Of a DNA stretch of 64,000 nucleotides, positions 8,964 through 18,213 are shown piece after piece. The number at the start of each line of letters is the position of its first letter. Position 1 is the first letter of the stretch. This stretch comes from Bradyrhizobium sp. 170 (GTDB lineage: Bacteria; Pseudomonadota; Alphaproteobacteria; Rhizobiales; Xanthobacteraceae): positions 7,626,001-7,690,000 of the forward strand of contig NZ_CP064703.1 of assembly GCF_023101085.1 (NCBI RefSeq), in the 5' to 3' direction. A program made the translations under genes and the position numbers. The notes under the pieces are model-generated. The model saw only the letters and a list, made by a program, of their open reading frames with translations. It did no database searches and had not been told where the DNA came from.

Positions 8964-10003
8964 GCGGCACCTCCGGCGCGACGCAGGCTCATGTCTTCCG
9001 GCCGCCAGGCGAGCCGAACGGCCTCGCCCTCCGCGGGCTGCGGCTGGCCGTCATTTTGGCGGATCACAATCATGAAGCCGCACTCGCACTCGCACTGGAA
9101 TAGCCAGTGATTGCCCTGGAAGATGCGGGTGACGATCTTCGCCGCGAGCCCCGCATCGCCGAAGCCGATCCGCTCGGGGCGGATGCTGACCGTCACCGGG
9201 CCCGCGAGGCCAGCCGGTGCCGGTGCGCTCCAGGAGCCCGCGATCAGCCGCCCCGGCGTGGCGCTCCGGTCGATGCTCGCGGCGAAATCATTGGTCTTGC
9301 CGAGGAACTGTGACACGAAGGCGGACGCCGGCCGTTCGTAGGTTTCCTGCGGCGTACCGATCTGCTCGATGCGGCCCTGGCTCATCACCACGATCCGGTC
9401 GGACAACGACATCGCCTCGTTCTGGTCGTGGGTGACGAGAATCGTGGTGGTCCCGATATTTCGCTGGATCTGCCGCAGCTCGATCTGCATCTCCTCACGC
9501 AGCTTGGCGTCCAGATTCGACAGCGGCTCATCGAGGAGCAGCACGCTCGGCCGGATTACGAGCGCACGAGCAAGCGCGACGCGTTGCTGCTGACCGCCGG
9601 ACATCCGGCGCGGATAGCGGTCCTCGTAGCCGGCGAGCCCGACCATGGCCAGCGTGGCGCGCACGCGCTCGCGGCACTCGGCCCGCGGCACGCGCCGCAT
9701 CTCAAGGCCAAAGGCGACGTTCTCGGCCGCCGTCATATGCGGGAACAGTGCATAGCTCTGAAATACGATACCGAGCCCGCGCTTCGCCGGCTGCACCGCG
9801 GTCAGGTCGCATCCCTCGAGCCGGATCGCGCCGCGCGAGGGATGCAGAAAGCCCGCGATCATCTGCAGCGTCGTGGTCTTTCCGCATCCCGACGGACCGA
9901 GGAAGGAGACGAATTCGCCCTTGCCAACGGTAAGGCTGAAGTCATCGACAACAGTCTGCGGGCCGAACTGCTTTGCGACACGGTCGAGCTCAAGAAAGGA
10001 CAT
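8960..10003 (-). CDS. ABC transporter ATP-binding protein, PotA-like
   Basis: The 347-residue ATPase starts at ATG-TCC-TTT, preceded by GGAAG; a longer frame reaches 10054 but adds non-homologous residues. Walker A GPSGCGKTTT is near residue 36, the signature [15 protein letters not shown] near 136, Walker B VLLLDEPLSNLDAK near 155, followed by the switch histidine in VTHDQNEA. The C-terminal 100 residues form the TOBE domain typical of the polyamine, iron and sugar import subfamily. Confidence 0.9.
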   Translation of the reverse strand: MSFLELDRVAKQFGPQTVVDDFSLTVGKGEFVSFLGPSGCGKTTTLQMIAGFLHPSRGAIRLEGCDLTAVQPAKRGLGIVFQSYALFPHMTAAENVAFGLEMRRVPRAECRERVRATLAMVGLAGYEDRYPRRMSGGQQQRVALARALVIRPSVLLLDEPLSNLDAKLREEMQIELRQIQRNIGTTTILVTHDQNEAMSLSDRIVVMSQGRIEQIGTPQETYERPASAFVSQFLGKTNDFAASIDRSATPGRLIAGSWSAPAPAGLAGPVTVSIRPERIGFGDAGLAAKIVTRIFQGNHWLFQCECECGFMIVIRQNDGQPQPAEGEAVRLAWRPEDMSLRRAGGAA

Positions 10004-10102
10004 GGATGCTTCCAGGTGCTGCTGTGGTAGAGTTCGATGGTGGGCCTGCGCCATTGCGCGGAGCCATCGCCGAAATCCTGTCCGCCGGCGCCGAGCCTTG
10101 GC

Positions 10103-11134
10103 TCAGCGCTCGACTTCGCGATTCCACCGCTTGGTCCATTCCTCACGCTTGTCGTTGATAACAGTCCAGTCGGGCGTATAGAGTTTTGCGGCGCGATCGC
10201 CGATCGGAGCCATCTTGCCGAGCTCCGGTGGGACCACGACCGACTTCAGTACCGGGCCGTAGCCGTAGTCCTTCAGCAGCACGAGTTGTATTTTCGGCTC
10301 GAGCAGCGTCTTGACGAATGCCGAGGCAAGCGGCGATGCGTTGGGCTTGGTGATCGGACAGGCGGTCGTCAGCAGCGTGGCCGCACCTTCCTTCGGATAG
10401 ACGAAGTCGACGGGGAAGCCGGTGTTGGCGAAGCTCTGGACGCGGGCCGTACCCCACACCGCCAATACGGCCTGGCCGGACTGGAACAGCTCGGTCATCT
10501 TGCCCGGCGAAGGCTCATAGGCCAGCACATTTGGATTGACGTCGGTCTTGATGATCTTGAAGCCGGCGTCGACGTTGGCCTCGCTGCCACCGTTCATCCG
10601 GGCGAGCATCAGCAATGTGTGCAGACCATAGGTGTTGTTGATGGGCGGAATGACCAGTTGCTTCTGATACTTTGGATCCTTGAGATCGTTCCAGGAGGTC
10701 GGCGGCGCCCAGCCCTTCTCGGCGAAGGCTTTGGTGTTGTACATCAAGCCGGTTGCGACCAGGCCAATGCCAACCGCACGGTCGTCCTTGAAGCGTGCGG
10801 CCTCGTAGAGATCGGCAGGAAGGCCTTCGAGCTTGCCGCAGAAGCCCAGCTGGATGGCCTGGTACATCGGACCGTCATCGACGATCGCCACATCGATCTG
10901 CTGGTTGCCCTTCTGGGCTTGCAGCTTGGCAAGCGTGTCCGTCGAATTGCCGGCGACGTATTCAACTTTGACGCCGTTCGCCTTTTCGAACGCCGGGATC
11001 ACCTCGTCGCGGATCGTCTTCTCGAAAGAGCCGCCGTATCCGGCGACATAGAGCGTCTTCTGCTGCGCCAAAGCCGCCGAGGGGGCGAAGGCGAGCGTCG
11101 CGATGGTCGCGGTCACAAGGCCGAGTTGCTTCAT
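10103..11134 (-). CDS. Extracellular solute-binding protein, PotD/opine type
   Basis: The start chosen is the ATG nine bases after GGAGATC, giving 343 residues with a clean Sec signal peptide (KQLGLVTATIATLAFAPS, cleavage after ALA-Q). The mature protein begins KTLYVAGYGGSFEKTIRDEV, typical of spermidine/putrescine and ABC-type 1 binding proteins. It is the first gene of the operon, divergent from the LysR gene, and should capture the amine or opine substrate in the periplasm. Confidence 0.88.
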   Translation of the reverse strand: MKQLGLVTATIATLAFAPSAALAQQKTLYVAGYGGSFEKTIRDEVIPAFEKANGVKVEYVAGNSTDTLAKLQAQKGNQQIDVAIVDDGPMYQAIQLGFCGKLEGLPADLYEAARFKDDRAVGIGLVATGLMYNTKAFAEKGWAPPTSWNDLKDPKYQKQLVIPPINNTYGLHTLLMLARMNGGSEANVDAGFKIIKTDVNPNVLAYEPSPGKMTELFQSGQAVLAVWGTARVQSFANTGFPVDFVYPKEGAATLLTTACPITKPNASPLASAFVKTLLEPKIQLVLLKDYGYGPVLKSVVVPPELGKMAPIGDRAAKLYTPDWTVINDKREEWTKRWNREVER

Positions 11135-11343
11135 TTGGATCGATCTCCAACATCGTTTGCGAGGTGAGCACCCGGAGCGCATCCCCAATTTGACCGGTTC
11201 GAAGCCTTTGAGCGCTTGGGGTTGCTGCGCTGCCTAGAAAACTGGCTGCGTCCAGCCTTGATGAAAAAGATCGCAATCCACGCTTTCACCGTCCAATTAA
11301 TAATGGCACCCTCTTCATGCTGAAATATTATGGATTGGAAAGC

Positions 11344-12264
11344 ATGGCGCGGATCAATTCGCGGCAGGTCGAAGCCTTCCGCGCGATGATGCTGACAGGC
11401 AGTGTGACGGAAGCGGCAAAGCTGATGGCTGTGACGCAGCCGGCCGTAAGCCGGCTGCTGCGCGACTTTCAGGCGCTGCTGAAAATGGAGCTGTTCGAAA
11501 AGCGCGGCACCGGACTGGTGCCGCGGGCTGCCGCGACGGCACTCTACATGGAGGTCGAACGGTCCTTCATTGGCCTCGAACGAATTACCGCAGCAGCCGA
11601 AGAAATCCGCAGCCGTCGGACCGGCACGCTGCGGATCGCGGCCCTGCCGGCGCTGTCCAACGGCTACCTGCCGAGGCTCTCCGGGCGATTTCTGATGGAG
11701 CGGCCGAACCTCAACCTGTCGTTCTTCGGCGTGATCTCACCGATTGTGGTCGACTGGGTGTTGAACAACCAATGTGACATCGGCTTCGCTGAAGTGCCGA
11801 TCGCCCATGCGGGCCTGTCGAGCGTGCGGCTGCCGGCGCCCGCTCGCGTAGCAATTCTGCCCGCCGGCCACCGGCTCGCGGCCAAGACGACGCTGCAGCC
11901 GCGCGATTTCGAAGGCGAGACCTTCGTGTCCCTGACGGCGGGATCGACCGGCCGACATCTGATTGACCAAGCCTTCAATCGCGACGATGTCCGCCGGATT
12001 CTTCGGGTCGAGACCAGCCTGTCCGAAATCATGTGCGGGTTGGTGTCATCTGGACTCGGCGTGGCGATCTGCGACCCCTTTACGGCACAGGAGTTCGAGG
12101 GCCGAGGCGTCGTGGCGCGTCCTTTCTTACCGCGGATCGATTTCGAATTCGCTGCCGTGTTCCCGCCGCAACGCAGTCCTTCGCCAGTGGCCTTGGATCT
12201 GGTGGAGGCCGTGCGGCGGGCGCTGAGCGAGACGAATATCTCAGCCCGAATCGGAACAACATGA
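11344..12264 (+). CDS. LysR family transcriptional regulator
   Basis: The 306-residue regulator has its winged helix-turn-helix at residues 3-62 (FRAMMLTGSVTEAAKLMAVT, then QPAVSRLLRDFQ) and a LysR substrate-binding domain from about 90 onward. The start at MARINSR has GGAAAG seven bases before it; an in-frame upstream ATG at 11317 has no clear ribosome site. It is divergent from the importer/oxidase operon across 209 bases, the usual place for a LysR activator such as the opine regulators OccR and NocR. The inducer is probably the transported substrate. Confidence 0.9.
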   Translation: MARINSRQVEAFRAMMLTGSVTEAAKLMAVTQPAVSRLLRDFQALLKMELFEKRGTGLVPRAAATALYMEVERSFIGLERITAAAEEIRSRRTGTLRIAALPALSNGYLPRLSGRFLMERPNLNLSFFGVISPIVVDWVLNNQCDIGFAEVPIAHAGLSSVRLPAPARVAILPAGHRLAAKTTLQPRDFEGETFVSLTAGSTGRHLIDQAFNRDDVRRILRVETSLSEIMCGLVSSGLGVAICDPFTAQEFEGRGVVARPFLPRIDFEFAAVFPPQRSPSPVALDLVEAVRRALSETNISARIGTT

Positions 12265-12484
12265 ACTTGCGCAATTGTTGAACGGGGCCGTACGGTAGAT
12301 CGCCATGGCGCGATCGAGTGCAGCTTAAGCCTTTCGTCCCGATCGCGCGTATCCCTGTCGCTTTAAGTGCGGAGCTTTGAGAGGTCGACCTTGTCGAGGC
12401 TCTCCACGCCTGCTGACGCCTCACGCGGGCGAAGGCGGGTTTGTGGTACGAATGCTCGTGGAGGCTGAGAAGAGCTGATTTTAT

Positions 12485-12500
12485 TGGTAGCGAGAGAGGG
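12485..12500. repeat. Distal attachment-site repeat (att-left)
   Basis: TGGTAGCGAGAGAGGG is identical to the last 16 bases of the tRNA-Met gene at 47065-47080. It lies in a gene-free stretch 221 bases after the LysR gene and marks the left island end. Bases 12265-12484 are flank with no supported gene. Bases 12501-12750 are the island's left end and carry no gene, but they would encode the tail of the recombinase in a circular form (see findings). Confidence 0.78.
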
Positions 12501-12750
12501 CTACATGCAGTCCCCCACCCAATTCGAGGCTTTGTTTTCAAAGACTTACAGGGCGGCTTGATTCCAGACGCGCCATGAACTTGTCTCAGTTTTGGTGCAC
12601 AGCCCAAGCGGGCTTCCCGTGAGATGGCGAGCGCTCGCCTTCGGAACGTAGCCTGACAGGTGGCCCGCCCAGCCGGGTACGAAAGCGGGTGTGTAGCACC
12701 CCGCCTGTCTTCCCGTGCCACACCGTACACGCCCGGTGTAGTTCGCCACC

Positions 12751-13518
12751 TTAAGGCTCAGGTCGATCAAACCATGAGCCCGGTGGATGATTGGCTATTC
12801 GACGGGCGAAAACTGAAGCGGGCTTCCAGTCTTCCTTTCCGCGCCTGTCGAATAGAACGACTCCTCCTCTGGTGAAATAGGCAGGTCCGGGAATATCGCA
12901 GTCCACCTGCAAGTGGACCGCCCATAGGTCTCCGGTCTCGGGAACCTTGAAGGTTGGCGGCAAATAGGTCACGTGGACCGGATCGTTGGTGATAGCGCAT
13001 CGGCCGCGCTTAAGTAGATCGCCAAGCTTCCCCTGCGCCGTCGTGACGAAATTGAAGTTGGATAGATCATGCAGGAAACGAAGATTTGGGTTCTTCTCTT
13101 CCTCGCTGACCTCACTCGCAACGAGCGATAGAGCGAATGCCTGCCAGCCCAGCTCCATCGGTTTTGCATAGGGTGGCCCAAGTGTCATCGTCCCATCCGA
13201 TGCGACTTCCCAGGTGATCGTATATTCATCCCCTGTTTTTTCGCTGCTGTGTTTGGCCCATGAGAACACTACGACCTCGTCACCGCTGCCAGTCTTGGCG
13301 ACTTCCCACCCTCTCGGAACGAAGTGCGCTACCTTCGAGACCTTGGCGAAGATTTGTTCGGCGGTCTCGCCGTCCTGCGCTCGCCAGTCCTTCTTTACCT
13401 TAGCGACAAGCGTTGGCTCAGCCGCTTGGGCCATCATCGCAGCGAGCACGAACAGGCCTGTCACAATCATCATCGTCAATGACTTGCGGGTGTGCATTTG
13501 CATGGTCCGAACAATCAT
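12751..13518 (-). CDS. Secreted protein of unknown function coupled to a Mrr-type nuclease
   Basis: The 255-residue protein has a Sec signal peptide (hydrophobic run about residues 15-33, ending AQAAEP), so it should be periplasmic. The mature part has no family I recognise; it carries a cysteine pair (GRCAITND and VDCDIPG) that could form a disulfide, and GPAYFTRGGVVLFD near the end. The ATG at 13518 overlaps the TGA of the upstream nuclease gene (ATGA), so the two are translationally coupled. A later start near residue 7 or 9 is possible. Confidence 0.6.
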   Translation of the reverse strand: MIVRTMQMHTRKSLTMMIVTGLFVLAAMMAQAAEPTLVAKVKKDWRAQDGETAEQIFAKVSKVAHFVPRGWEVAKTGSGDEVVVFSWAKHSSEKTGDEYTITWEVASDGTMTLGPPYAKPMELGWQAFALSLVASEVSEEEKNPNLRFLHDLSNFNFVTTAQGKLGDLLKRGRCAITNDPVHVTYLPPTFKVPETGDLWAVHLQVDCDIPGPAYFTRGGVVLFDRRGKEDWKPASVFARRIANHPPGSWFDRPEP

Positions 13519-14465
13519 AAAAATGCTGGAGCCTCAGCGTGCCATCGCACAAGATTATCCATATCAACCAAAACGATTTTCTCCGAAAGCGCGGCGGACT
13601 CTGTCGCCTCCTCCGTAAAAGCGGATGTCGTGACGACGTAACCGCGCAGGGCGTTATGTTCCTCAATGACGCCCTTGAATTGCTGGATAGTGGGTCGACC
13701 GACCTTATTGTCAGTCGAATTTCGCTTGCATTGTACGATCATCAAACCTTCAGGGTGGATGGCAAAGCCATCAACGCCATAGTCATTTGATTTCCGCGTC
13801 GCCCACGACTCAAAGCCCGCAGCTTCGAAGAAGCTCATGGTGTGGCGCTCGAAATGGAAAGGGTCCATGCCGAGCAGATGTTTCCGAAGGGCCAACTCCT
13901 CCACCGGGACGGCAAAACGGGTGGGGTCCATCGGCTGTTCTTTCATCGCAGCCTTCATTTGCGCGCTAGCGCGGCGCAACCGTTCGTCTTGGACTATGAC
14001 GTCAATGATCTCGGCGATATGAGGCCGCGCCTCAGGGTTCGTTACAACAGCCTCGATTATTGAAGTGATGCCCGCCGCACCGAGAAAGATCAGCAACAGC
14101 ACCGGAACCCCAAGAGCACCGCCAAACGCTGCGACACCGGCAGCCTGTCCGCCAACCAATGGAATAGCAGCTAACGTCGCGGGGAGAGCGATCTTCATCG
14201 ACAGCGGAAGGTCAGACTTCCGGTAGTTCGAGACGGCTTCAGAAACGCTTTTCGCAATCGCCACAATGGCGGTTCGTGAACTAATAAGCGCGTTCAGTCT
14301 CTTGAATTTATCAACAGGACTTAGGTTACTCGCGACAACGGTTCGCGACTCGCTTAGCCATTGTATCGCGAGCACACGATCTTCCGCCCGCGTCGTGTGC
14401 TTTATAGCCGACGCAAACCGGCCAACCAGCCATTTCTTGATGCTCCCTGTGATTGTATCGAACAT
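13515..14465 (-). CDS. Membrane-anchored restriction endonuclease-like protein (Mrr_cat)
   Basis: The 316-residue protein has three parts: an N-terminal helical region, a hydrophobic glycine/alanine-rich stretch at about 88-135 that could span the membrane twice, and a C-terminal PD-(D/E)XK Mrr-like domain. In the last part FFEAAGFESWATRKSNDYGV leads to the catalytic aspartate of VDG and then to VQCKR near residue 243. Mrr-type enzymes cut modified or foreign DNA. Coupling to a secreted protein and the membrane segment are unusual for a restriction enzyme. The site is a defence-rich island. Confidence 0.65.
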   Translation of the reverse strand: MFDTITGSIKKWLVGRFASAIKHTTRAEDRVLAIQWLSESRTVVASNLSPVDKFKRLNALISSRTAIVAIAKSVSEAVSNYRKSDLPLSMKIALPATLAAIPLVGGQAAGVAAFGGALGVPVLLLIFLGAAGITSIIEAVVTNPEARPHIAEIIDVIVQDERLRRASAQMKAAMKEQPMDPTRFAVPVEELALRKHLLGMDPFHFERHTMSFFEAAGFESWATRKSNDYGVDGFAIHPEGLMIVQCKRNSTDNKVGRPTIQQFKGVIEEHNALRGYVVTTSAFTEEATESAALSEKIVLVDMDNLVRWHAEAPAFL

Positions 14466-14660
14466 ATTTACTTCCTCGCACTACGAAACACCTTATAGTG
14501 GTATCAAATGACTTAGCCAAGGGGAGCGGGGATGAGGGCAACATTGGGATTGGCGCTGTTAGTTAGCGGGTCTTGTACCGCTCGCTCTTAGGACGCTTCC
14601 GCTGCTAGGACTACCAAAAAGCGCCAAGTGCAGCTATCCTGAAGGTACGGGGCGGATAGA

Positions 14661-15338
14661 ATGGTCTTTGCATTCGGGGATGATCTACACCGAAAGAGTT
14701 GGCCGTTGGCAACTTGGCTCATCTGTTGTTTGGCTACTTCAAGTCTTGTAGCCACGACTTTAATGCCGGAGTTGCGACAACCGTTGATCTTCTTGTTTGG
14801 ATTCATCCCCTTGGAATTCTCAATTCACCCTGCCTTGAACTTCTACAGATTTGTCACCGCTGAATTTATCCACCAGAATCTAACGCACCTCGTGGGAAAC
14901 TTGCTTTTCCTATTTGCCTTCGGCAGAGCGGTCGAAGGGCTAGTTGGCTCAACCGTTTTCGCCGCAGCATTCGTCGGCTTAGGCGCATTGGGTTTTCTCG
15001 GGTCATGGCTGATCAACCCCGCTTCTGCCGTTCCAATCATTGGCAATTCGGGGGCTGTTTCCTTTCTTCTCGGAGGTTATGTTTTAATTTTCCCGAAAGC
15101 GAAGATCAGACTGCTCCCCTTTCTTCGACGGCCTTATCTTAGAGCGTGGTTTTTTGCCGCGATGTGGCTTCTACTGCAGATGGTTGATGTCGTCAGTGTC
15201 GGAGAAGCGGGCAGCGGGATCGCCTATTGGACCCATTTTGCCGGTTTCGTTATTGGCCTTGTTGCTGCAGCCTGCTGGCGCGAGTTTGCCCTAGATACAG
15301 AGCGCATCATTTCCGAGATCAGAGGGGCGTCGTCGTGA
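14661..15338 (+). CDS. Rhomboid family intramembrane serine protease
   Basis: The 225-residue protein has about six transmembrane helices. Three rhomboid motifs are present in order: HLVGN near residue 77 (the HxxxN oxyanion pair), GNSGAVSF near 127 with the catalytic serine of GxSG, and the catalytic histidine in WTHFAGFVIG near 191. Rhomboids cut transmembrane substrates within the bilayer. The next gene begins within the stop of this one (GTGA), so its membrane protein is a candidate partner or substrate. Confidence 0.85.
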   Translation: MVFAFGDDLHRKSWPLATWLICCLATSSLVATTLMPELRQPLIFLFGFIPLEFSIHPALNFYRFVTAEFIHQNLTHLVGNLLFLFAFGRAVEGLVGSTVFAAAFVGLGALGFLGSWLINPASAVPIIGNSGAVSFLLGGYVLIFPKAKIRLLPFLRRPYLRAWFFAAMWLLLQMVDVVSVGEAGSGIAYWTHFAGFVIGLVAAACWREFALDTERIISEIRGASS

Positions 15339-16168
15339 AGGATCTCGCGATTTTCGTTGGCATCGCAATCACCAGTGTTCTTGTTGCCGTTGCAAATGTT
15401 GTGATCGCGAGAATCACCGGTTTCAACGTCTTTAGCTTAAAGATTTGGTTGGTTGTTCCGGTTGGAGCCCTCATAGTCGGAGCCGCAGCCGCGTCTGGCG
15501 GGCTGCTTGCTACTAGACTCTTCCACGCTAAGCCCAATTGGTTCGATGCGGTGATGATGATCGTCTTCGCCGCCATGACGATGCTACTTATTTATTATCT
15601 CGACTACAGCACTATGGTGTTCGAAGACGGACGGAAAATAGCGGACTTAGTCTCCTTCGAACAGTTTGTGAATCTATCGCTGACCACGGCACACATGCGT
15701 GTCGGACGCGGCGCGCGTGACGTAGGTGAGGTAGGACAAGCAGGTTACTGGTTTGCAGTTGCCGAGTTTGTCGGCTTTCTAATTGGTGGCTTTAGCACTT
15801 TCGCATTCGTCAGCTCGATGCCGCGCTGCGTCGTTTGTAGCTCGTATTTGCGCAAGCTAAAAACTAAACGAACTGACGAGTTGCTGGACGATGAAGTCGC
15901 GCCTTTGCTCCAATCACTTCAGCACGGCGATATTGACGCGGTTACTGAATCGCTTGCGTGGAACGCTCCCTCTGGGAGACAGCTTAATAAGAATGATCGA
16001 CGCTGGATTTTGACGTACAACCTTCTGGGCTGCCCTAAGTGTCAAAACGAACAAATCGCCGCGAAAGTCCAAGTTTGTAGCAATGGTAGCGAGTGGACTG
16101 AAATGCCAACCTTAGAGACCCGTCGAAATCTCGCTGATGGGTTTTCTCTTCGGCAAGCATTCTCATAG
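15335..16168 (+). CDS. Multi-pass membrane protein with cytosolic CxxC motifs
   Basis: The GTG start overlaps the rhomboid stop by four bases and is preceded by GAGGGG, giving 277 residues. Hydrophobic segments lie near residues 5-27, 37-60, 67-88 and 137-157. The C-terminal half is soluble and has two separated cysteine pairs, CVVC and CPKC, that may bind zinc. I do not recognise the family. Tight coupling to the rhomboid suggests that the pair works together. Confidence 0.6.
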   Translation: MKDLAIFVGIAITSVLVAVANVVIARITGFNVFSLKIWLVVPVGALIVGAAAASGGLLATRLFHAKPNWFDAVMMIVFAAMTMLLIYYLDYSTMVFEDGRKIADLVSFEQFVNLSLTTAHMRVGRGARDVGEVGQAGYWFAVAEFVGFLIGGFSTFAFVSSMPRCVVCSSYLRKLKTKRTDELLDDEVAPLLQSLQHGDIDAVTESLAWNAPSGRQLNKNDRRWILTYNLLGCPKCQNEQIAAKVQVCSNGSEWTEMPTLETRRNLADGFSLRQAFS

Positions 16169-16217
16169 CCAGTATAAAGCTACAGTACGCGCAGTAACTT
16201 GGAAAGAAACGACCTAA

Positions 16218-16610
16218 TTAGAACTTGGCACCCAGCCGCGGATAGTCTTTCAGTATGGCATCTTGGATGGCGTCAACCTCGATTACAGAATAAAGCTTCT
16301 TGGCCTGCGCCTCGTCGCCAGCGGCCATCAAAAGATTGATTATGAAGTGCAGCGCCGCGTCGCGGTAAAACTCATCTCGCAACTCGCGGGCAAGGTTTGT
16401 CGCCTCAAGAAGCATAGACTGATATCGCTTGAGTTCATACTGACCAAACTCTTCGCGCTGTTCTTCCTCTGAAAAGCCAACAAACGACTCCGCGCTCATT
16501 TTGCCCATCCAGCAGAGGTTCTTGATCTTCACTACCTTCTCTGCTTCGCCGGGAAACTCGTCGCCCTTCTCCAAAGTTGGCTGCTCTGGCTTTTTACCAA
16601 ACCCGAACAT
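16218..16610 (-). CDS. Hypothetical cytosolic protein
   Basis: The 130-residue protein begins MFGFGKKPEQPTLEKG and is highly charged and helical, without signal peptide or membrane segment. SFVGFSEEEQREEFGQYEL and DAALHFIINLLMAAGDE suggest a helical-bundle fold. No family is recognised. The stop codon lies 49 bases from the end of the convergent membrane-protein gene. Confidence 0.5.
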   Translation of the reverse strand: MFGFGKKPEQPTLEKGDEFPGEAEKVVKIKNLCWMGKMSAESFVGFSEEEQREEFGQYELKRYQSMLLEATNLARELRDEFYRDAALHFIINLLMAAGDEAQAKKLYSVIEVDAIQDAILKDYPRLGAKF

Positions 16611-16806
16611 TTGACGCTCCTCTTAGAAATACCGCATCTTACACAACGCTCACGAGACGTCACCCTTTCTGTTTGGCCCGGCGCTCAAACGCTGCTCATC
16701 ACTGTGCGCTCAATCTGCCACGGCAAGTCCTGAAGCCAACGATACACAGCCTGAAGGCTGTGAGGCTTTACGACTTCAAGTTCGCCCGGCCTGCCCGATC
16801 CCTCAA

Positions 16807-17311
16807 TCAGATAAAACGAACCGCACGGCCTTCGCGCTCGAAGCTTCGATCCTTGTCGGCGGAGCGTGCAACGTTATAAGTTATCATTGCATCTTCGATC
16901 TTAGCTCGAAATCTCCGATCATTTTCCCGCTGCATTGAGTTCCGGAGCGTCTCGCTCTCTTTCTCGCTAAAGATCGGCCTCGACGCCTTCGCTTTGACGT
17001 TTCTGAGAATCATAAACTTTGAAATGTTGAGATATCGCTCCTCAACCGCATCTTCGCCGCAACCGTTCGCCGCATCGCTGTAAGGGATAAAATGCCTGAC
17101 GTTCAGCAGATCAAACTCGTCATAGATGGGATAACGTTCCGTTAGAACATCTAGCTCCGCATCAACGCGCGACGATGCCGATGCCGACATTTCGCGCTCG
17201 AACTCCCCTGCCTTGTAGTAGGCCGCGACCATTTTGGCAGGATCATCGCTAACGATGACGTTCGCAAGCTCGCGCCGTAGGACTTCTAGATAACGGGTCT
17301 CGGACTCAAGG
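16807..17311 (-). pseudogene. 3' part of a hypothetical gene split by IS66
   Basis: This frame encodes about 168 mostly charged residues (SETRYLEVLRREL, YPIYDEFDLLNVRHF) and stops at 16807. Its apparent start ATG lies inside the IS66 terminal repeat. Removing the element and one copy of the 8-base duplication joins it in frame to sequence on the far side: ERIR at 19864 onward continues into LESETRYLEVL. The gene is therefore insertionally inactivated. The family is unknown. Confidence 0.7.
17304..17311. repeat. IS66 target-site duplication, left copy
   Basis: ACTCAAGG stands immediately before the IS66 terminal repeat and is repeated exactly at 19856-19863 immediately after the other end. 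Eight bases is the standard IS66 duplication length. The perfect match points to a recent, simple insertion. Confidence 0.92.
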
Positions 17312-17398
17312 GTACGCATCCGACGAGCGCCGTCTTGCCTGACGCGTAGTATTTCGCGAAGCGTGTGACCTTAAGTCTAGCTTTAAGGTCATCAGGCG

Positions 17399-17800
17399 AT
17401 GCGGGTCGAGGTTTTAGGCGGGTTGGAGAGGCGGCGGCGCTGGTCGCAGGATGACAAGGCGCGGATCGTCGAGGAAACGCTGGTACCGGGCGCCAAGGTG
17501 ACAGATGTTGCGCGCCGCAACGGTGTCGCGGCCAGCGTCGTGTTCACCTGGCGCCGCCAGGCCCGGACGGTCGAGAAGGTCGGGACGTGTTTTGCGCCGG
17601 TGCAGATTGCCTTGGCGGTGGAGCCGAGCGCGGAAGAAGCGAAGCCGCTATCCAAGGATGACCGGCGGTTGCAGCCCGTGCCGGCCGCCCGGAACGGATT
17701 GATCGAGATCGATCTTGGCAACCGGCGACGCATCCGGGTGGATGCACAGGTTGACCCCGAGGCGCTGGCGCGGGTCCTCGACGTGCTTGAGCGCCGATGA
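17399..17800 (+). CDS. tnpA: IS66 accessory protein TnpA
   Basis: The 133-residue protein has the helix-turn-helix of IS66 OrfA/TnpA (RRWSQDDKARIVEETLVPGA, then VARRNGVAASVVFTWRRQ). It is needed with TnpB and TnpC for IS66 transposition. Its stop overlaps the tnpB start by four bases. Confidence 0.9.
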   Translation: MRVEVLGGLERRRRWSQDDKARIVEETLVPGAKVTDVARRNGVAASVVFTWRRQARTVEKVGTCFAPVQIALAVEPSAEEAKPLSKDDRRLQPVPAARNGLIEIDLGNRRRIRVDAQVDPEALARVLDVLERR

Positions 17801-18144
17801 TCGCCATACCAGGCAATGTGCGGGTGTGGCTTGCGACCGGCCATACCGATATGCGCCGCGGATTCCCGAGCCTGGCGCGTCTGGTTCAGGAGAGCTTGAA
17901 GCGTGATCCGCACGCTGGTGATCTCTACGTTTTTAGGGGTCGTCGCGGCGACCTGATCAAAATCATTTGGCATGACGGCCAGGGCGCGTGTCTGTTCACG
18001 AAAAGACTGGAGCGCGGCCGATTTTTGTGGCCATCGGTGGCGGACGGCGTTGTCACGATCAGTGTTGCACAACTATCCTATCTCCTGTCCGGAATTGACT
18101 GGCGAATGCCGCAGGCAACCTGGCGTCCGCAGGCTTCCGGATAA
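17797..18144 (+). CDS. tnpB: IS66 accessory protein TnpB
   Basis: The 115-residue protein shows the conserved TnpB sequence VWLATGHTDMRRGFPSLARL and ending LSYLLSGIDWRMPQ. TnpB is required for efficient transposition, and its biochemical role is unclear. It overlaps tnpA by ATGA and precedes tnpC by 69 bases. Confidence 0.93.
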   Translation: MIAIPGNVRVWLATGHTDMRRGFPSLARLVQESLKRDPHAGDLYVFRGRRGDLIKIIWHDGQGACLFTKRLERGRFLWPSVADGVVTISVAQLSYLLSGIDWRMPQATWRPQASG

Positions 18145-18213
18145 GCTGTGGCTTTTTGACTCACGACGGAAATCTAGCGGGATTTTTAGTGGCGAATATG
18201 TTGGATTGTCGTC

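Noticed and set aside
10037..11167. A 376-codon plus-strand frame
   Set aside because: It is antisense to the solute-binding protein gene, which has a signal peptide and family motifs.
12366..12470. Minus-strand tail frame ending GVESLDKVDLSKLRT
   Set aside because: It looks like the end of a protein, but nothing upstream continues it, since the frame enters the attachment repeat within about 35 codons.
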